Source: Candidatus Nitrosopumilus sp. (GTDB lineage: Archaea; Thermoproteota; Nitrososphaeria; Nitrososphaerales; Nitrosopumilaceae). From it: a DNA stretch of 14,541 nt. Shown here piece after piece: positions 12,774-14,541 of the stretch. Within the stretch, counting starts at the first letter, position 1, and every line of letters begins with the position of its first letter. Where the stretch lies: positions 1-14,541 of the forward strand of contig JABDOO010000052.1 of assembly GCA_013043295.1 (NCBI GenBank), written 5' to 3'. Below the pieces are notes generated by a model, which searched no databases, had not been told where the DNA came from, and worked only from the letters and a program-made list of their open reading frames with translations. Position numbers and translations under genes: made by a program.

Positions 12774-13742
12774 ATGGACTTTCAGACTGTGGAGCCATCA
12801 TATACCTCAAAAGAAGGTTGTAGAATAGTTTGGAAGGGAATTGATGAAGATGATACAGATGTCGTAATTCTAAACAAAAATGAATTAGAACAATTAGTCG
12901 AACTGTTTAAAAAAAATTCTACTGGTGAAGTAGAATTAGAAGATCAAACTAGTATAATTCGAATAAACTCTGATGTGACACAGTTCAATTTAACAAATCA
13001 TGACCTACTCGAAGTCAAAACAAGTGAAATACAAAAACAGATTTTAGATTACGCAAAGGTTCCACATGAGCCTCAGTATGTTTATGTTGGAACTAAGGAA
13101 TTTTACCCCTCAGTATGGATTAGAGATGATAAAGAACCTAACAAAGAATTGGATAAAAAAAAGACTAATCAATCCCTTATCCAGGCAATTCTTTCTTCTG
13201 AACCAGAAAAGATTAGACAAGACCTTTCTCCAACTGATTTGTTTAGAGTATTTTCTACTCGTCGTTCAACTAGAAAATTTTCTAAAACCAAAGTTGAAGA
13301 CTGGAAAGTTGATAAAATATTGTCTGCAGCTGACGTAGCTCCAACTGCAGGCAACTTTCAAGGCTTTCAAGTATTTTTAATCAAAAACCAAAAAACAAAA
13401 GAGGCTCTTGTAGAGGCTGCTAATAATCAACCCTATGTCAATGCACCCGTAGTTTTGGTTTTCTGCATTGACCCTGAAAGAGTAAAACTAAAGTTTCCTC
13501 CAAATATTTTAGAAAAATTCTCTTTACAGGATGCAACAATTGCCGCTAGTTTTTCATTATTGGCAGCTTCTGGCGTTGGCCTTAGTACCATTTGGATAGG
13601 AATGTTTGATGAAGAAAAAGTTAAAACTATTTTGGGCACTGAATTAAGACCTTCATCAATTCTCTGTATTGGTTACCCTGATAAGAAAAAACCTCCAAAA
13701 TCTAGAAGAAAACTCAAAGATCTTATTCAGGTAATCGAGTAA
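12774..13742 (+). CDS. Nitroreductase-family flavoprotein with an unrecognised N-terminal domain
   Basis: From the chosen ATG the protein has 322 residues; an upstream ATG at 12762 would add MKNT. Residues about 155-320 are an FMN-dependent nitroreductase fold: the STRRSTRKF phosphate-binding stretch (about 162-170), APTAGNFQGFQ (about 189-199), the hydrophobic core helix DATIAASFSLLAASGVGLSTIWIG (about 253-276) and LCIGYPDKKKPPKSRR near the end. Such enzymes use NAD(P)H to reduce nitro groups, quinones or flavins, usually as dimers. The first 150 residues are not part of that fold. They are acidic, with beta-rich stretches (CRIVWKG, VVILNKNEL, YVYVGTKEFYPSVWIR), and I do not recognise them. 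The gene lies 42 bp from the regulator gene that follows, which has its own promoter. Confidence 0.84.
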   Translation: MDFQTVEPSYTSKEGCRIVWKGIDEDDTDVVILNKNELEQLVELFKKNSTGEVELEDQTSIIRINSDVTQFNLTNHDLLEVKTSEIQKQILDYAKVPHEPQYVYVGTKEFYPSVWIRDDKEPNKELDKKKTNQSLIQAILSSEPEKIRQDLSPTDLFRVFSTRRSTRKFSKTKVEDWKVDKILSAADVAPTAGNFQGFQVFLIKNQKTKEALVEAANNQPYVNAPVVLVFCIDPERVKLKFPPNILEKFSLQDATIAASFSLLAASGVGLSTIWIGMFDEEKVKTILGTELRPSSILCIGYPDKKKPPKSRRKLKDLIQVIE

Positions 13743-13755
13743 TCTTCTGTAATCA

Positions 13756-13763
13756 TTTTTATC
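13756..13763 (+). promoter_or_regulatory. TATA box of the HTH/FilR1-type regulator gene
   Basis: TTTTTATC is centred about 25 nt before the ATG at 13785, the same geometry as the leaderless hexapeptide genes. The T-run may also end the preceding nitroreductase transcript. A GAGG at 13771-13774 is possible as a ribosome-binding site but would be unusually distant. Confidence 0.5.
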
Positions 13764-13784
13764 TCGTATTGAGGACTAATATCG

Positions 13785-14541
13785 ATGGAAGATCTCTTTG
13801 ATGAAACTGCAAACTATGTTCTTGATTTAGCTAGTCCACAAAGAATGCAAATTCTATTCAAACTATTGGAAAAGAATTCAACCCCGACTGCTGTTGCAAA
13901 GGAGATTGATGCCACAAAACAAGAAGTTCATAGAAATTTTACACGATTAGAGCAGAGTGGTTTGATAGAAAAGAAGACCGATGGTACCTACACTTTGACT
14001 ACATTTGGCAGTACCGTTTGCACACAAGTGCCATCTTTGGTGTTTATTTCTCAAAATAGAAAATACTTTGAAGAGCATAATTTTGGAGAAGTTCCCCATA
14101 AATTCCAAATGCGTTGTGGCCAGCTTGCAAATGGTCAGTATATCAAGGGCATATCCAAAGTATTAGAGCAATGGAAAAGCATCTATTCTAATTCAAATGA
14201 ATACATCTATGAGGTACTATCTGAAGTTCCACTTGATCTTATAGAGCCCTTGATTAAAAAAGTCAAAAAAGGCATAAAATTTAATTATATTTTTTCGGAA
14301 TCTGCAGTAGTTCCTAAGGGAAGAAAGGCATTGCTGAAAAAACTAGGATTTGATAAATTAATGGAACAGGGCTTAATTGAAAGAAAGATGGAAAAAAATG
14401 TCCAAACTGTTGTAATTCTCAATGAAAAAGAAGCTTGTTTAATGTTCCCTACCCTTGATGGAGAGGCTGATCTAACTGAGATGTTCTATTCAGATGATGT
14501 AATGTTTCATGAGTGGTGTCTTGATTATTTTAGATATTGTT
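13785..14541 (+). CDS. ArsR-type winged-helix regulator with a FilR1-like domain, C-terminus outside the window
   Basis: 252 codons are present and the frame is open at the edge. Residues 1-75 are a winged helix: LASPQRMQILFKLLE (15-29), the recognition-helix region TPTAVAKEIDATKQEVHRNFTRLEQSGLIEK (33-63) and a wing TDGTYTLTTFG. A linker follows (res 80-120). Residues about 125-240 fit the FilR1 middle domain of archaeal regulators (YIYEVLSEVPLDLIEPLI, KKGIKFNYIFSESAVVPKGR, VVILNEKEACLMFP). FilR1 itself is a methanogen filament and methanogenesis regulator, and its relatives are abundant in thaumarchaea. Here the ligand and targets are unknown. Family lengths of about 260 residues suggest only a few codons are missing. 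Confidence 0.85.
   Translation, partial: MEDLFDETANYVLDLASPQRMQILFKLLEKNSTPTAVAKEIDATKQEVHRNFTRLEQSGLIEKKTDGTYTLTTFGSTVCTQVPSLVFISQNRKYFEEHNFGEVPHKFQMRCGQLANGQYIKGISKVLEQWKSIYSNSNEYIYEVLSEVPLDLIEPLIKKVKKGIKFNYIFSESAVVPKGRKALLKKLGFDKLMEQGLIERKMEKNVQTVVILNEKEACLMFPTLDGEADLTEMFYSDDVMFHEWCLDYFRYC

Overview
The window looks archaeal, and most like an AT-rich ammonia-oxidising thaumarchaeon of the Nitrosopumilus type (inferred; no rRNA or amo gene is present to prove it). The support is: TATA-like boxes centred 24-28 nt before several start codons, as in leaderless archaeal transcripts; oligo-T tracts instead of hairpin terminators; an HTH regulator with a FilR1-type domain; a stand-alone Lrp/AsnC effector domain; and tiny zinc-finger proteins. 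Genes are dense on both strands. I see no rRNA, tRNA, CRISPR array, insertion sequence or attachment site.

Region 1 (1-2478, minus strand) holds the N-terminal part of a gamma-glutamyltransferase, cut off by the window edge. Upstream of it are three tandem paralogues that are pure left-handed beta-helix (hexapeptide repeat) proteins of 121-131 residues, each behind its own TATA box. Divergent from them, region 2 (2609-4777) is a 722-residue fusion of an intact D-Ala-D-Ala-ligase-like ATP-grasp domain and an M20-type peptidase domain with an altered metal site.

Region 3 (4909-11483, plus strand) is dominated by membrane ion transport: a CorA-type divalent-cation channel with four extra N-terminal helices, a six-helix voltage-gated potassium channel with a CxxC tail, an AlsS/IlvB-like thiamine-diphosphate enzyme, a small SHOCT-domain protein, and a CPA2 Na+(K+)/H+ antiporter with about four extra C-terminal helices and no RCK domain. 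Tight spacing and shared GAGGTAA/AGGTAA ribosome-binding sites suggest partly joint expression.

Region 4 (11546-12386, minus strand) holds small regulatory-type genes: a stand-alone RAM domain (82 aa) directly behind a two-finger C2H2-like protein (91 aa), and a 57-aa double zinc-knuckle protein that is easily missed because of its size. The last has a strong ribosome-binding site and, in its predicted 5' leader, a 63-bp nested inverted repeat. A TATA-like box places the transcript start at the outer arm of that repeat.

Region 5 (12582-14541, plus strand) holds a 49-aa glycine-rich single-pass membrane protein, a nitroreductase with an unrecognised N-terminal domain of about 150 residues, and a partial HTH/FilR1-type regulator. 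A 23-bp motif (10 + 9 identical bases around a 4-nt spacer) occurs in the same orientation upstream of two minus-strand genes 9.6 kb apart and may be a shared operator.
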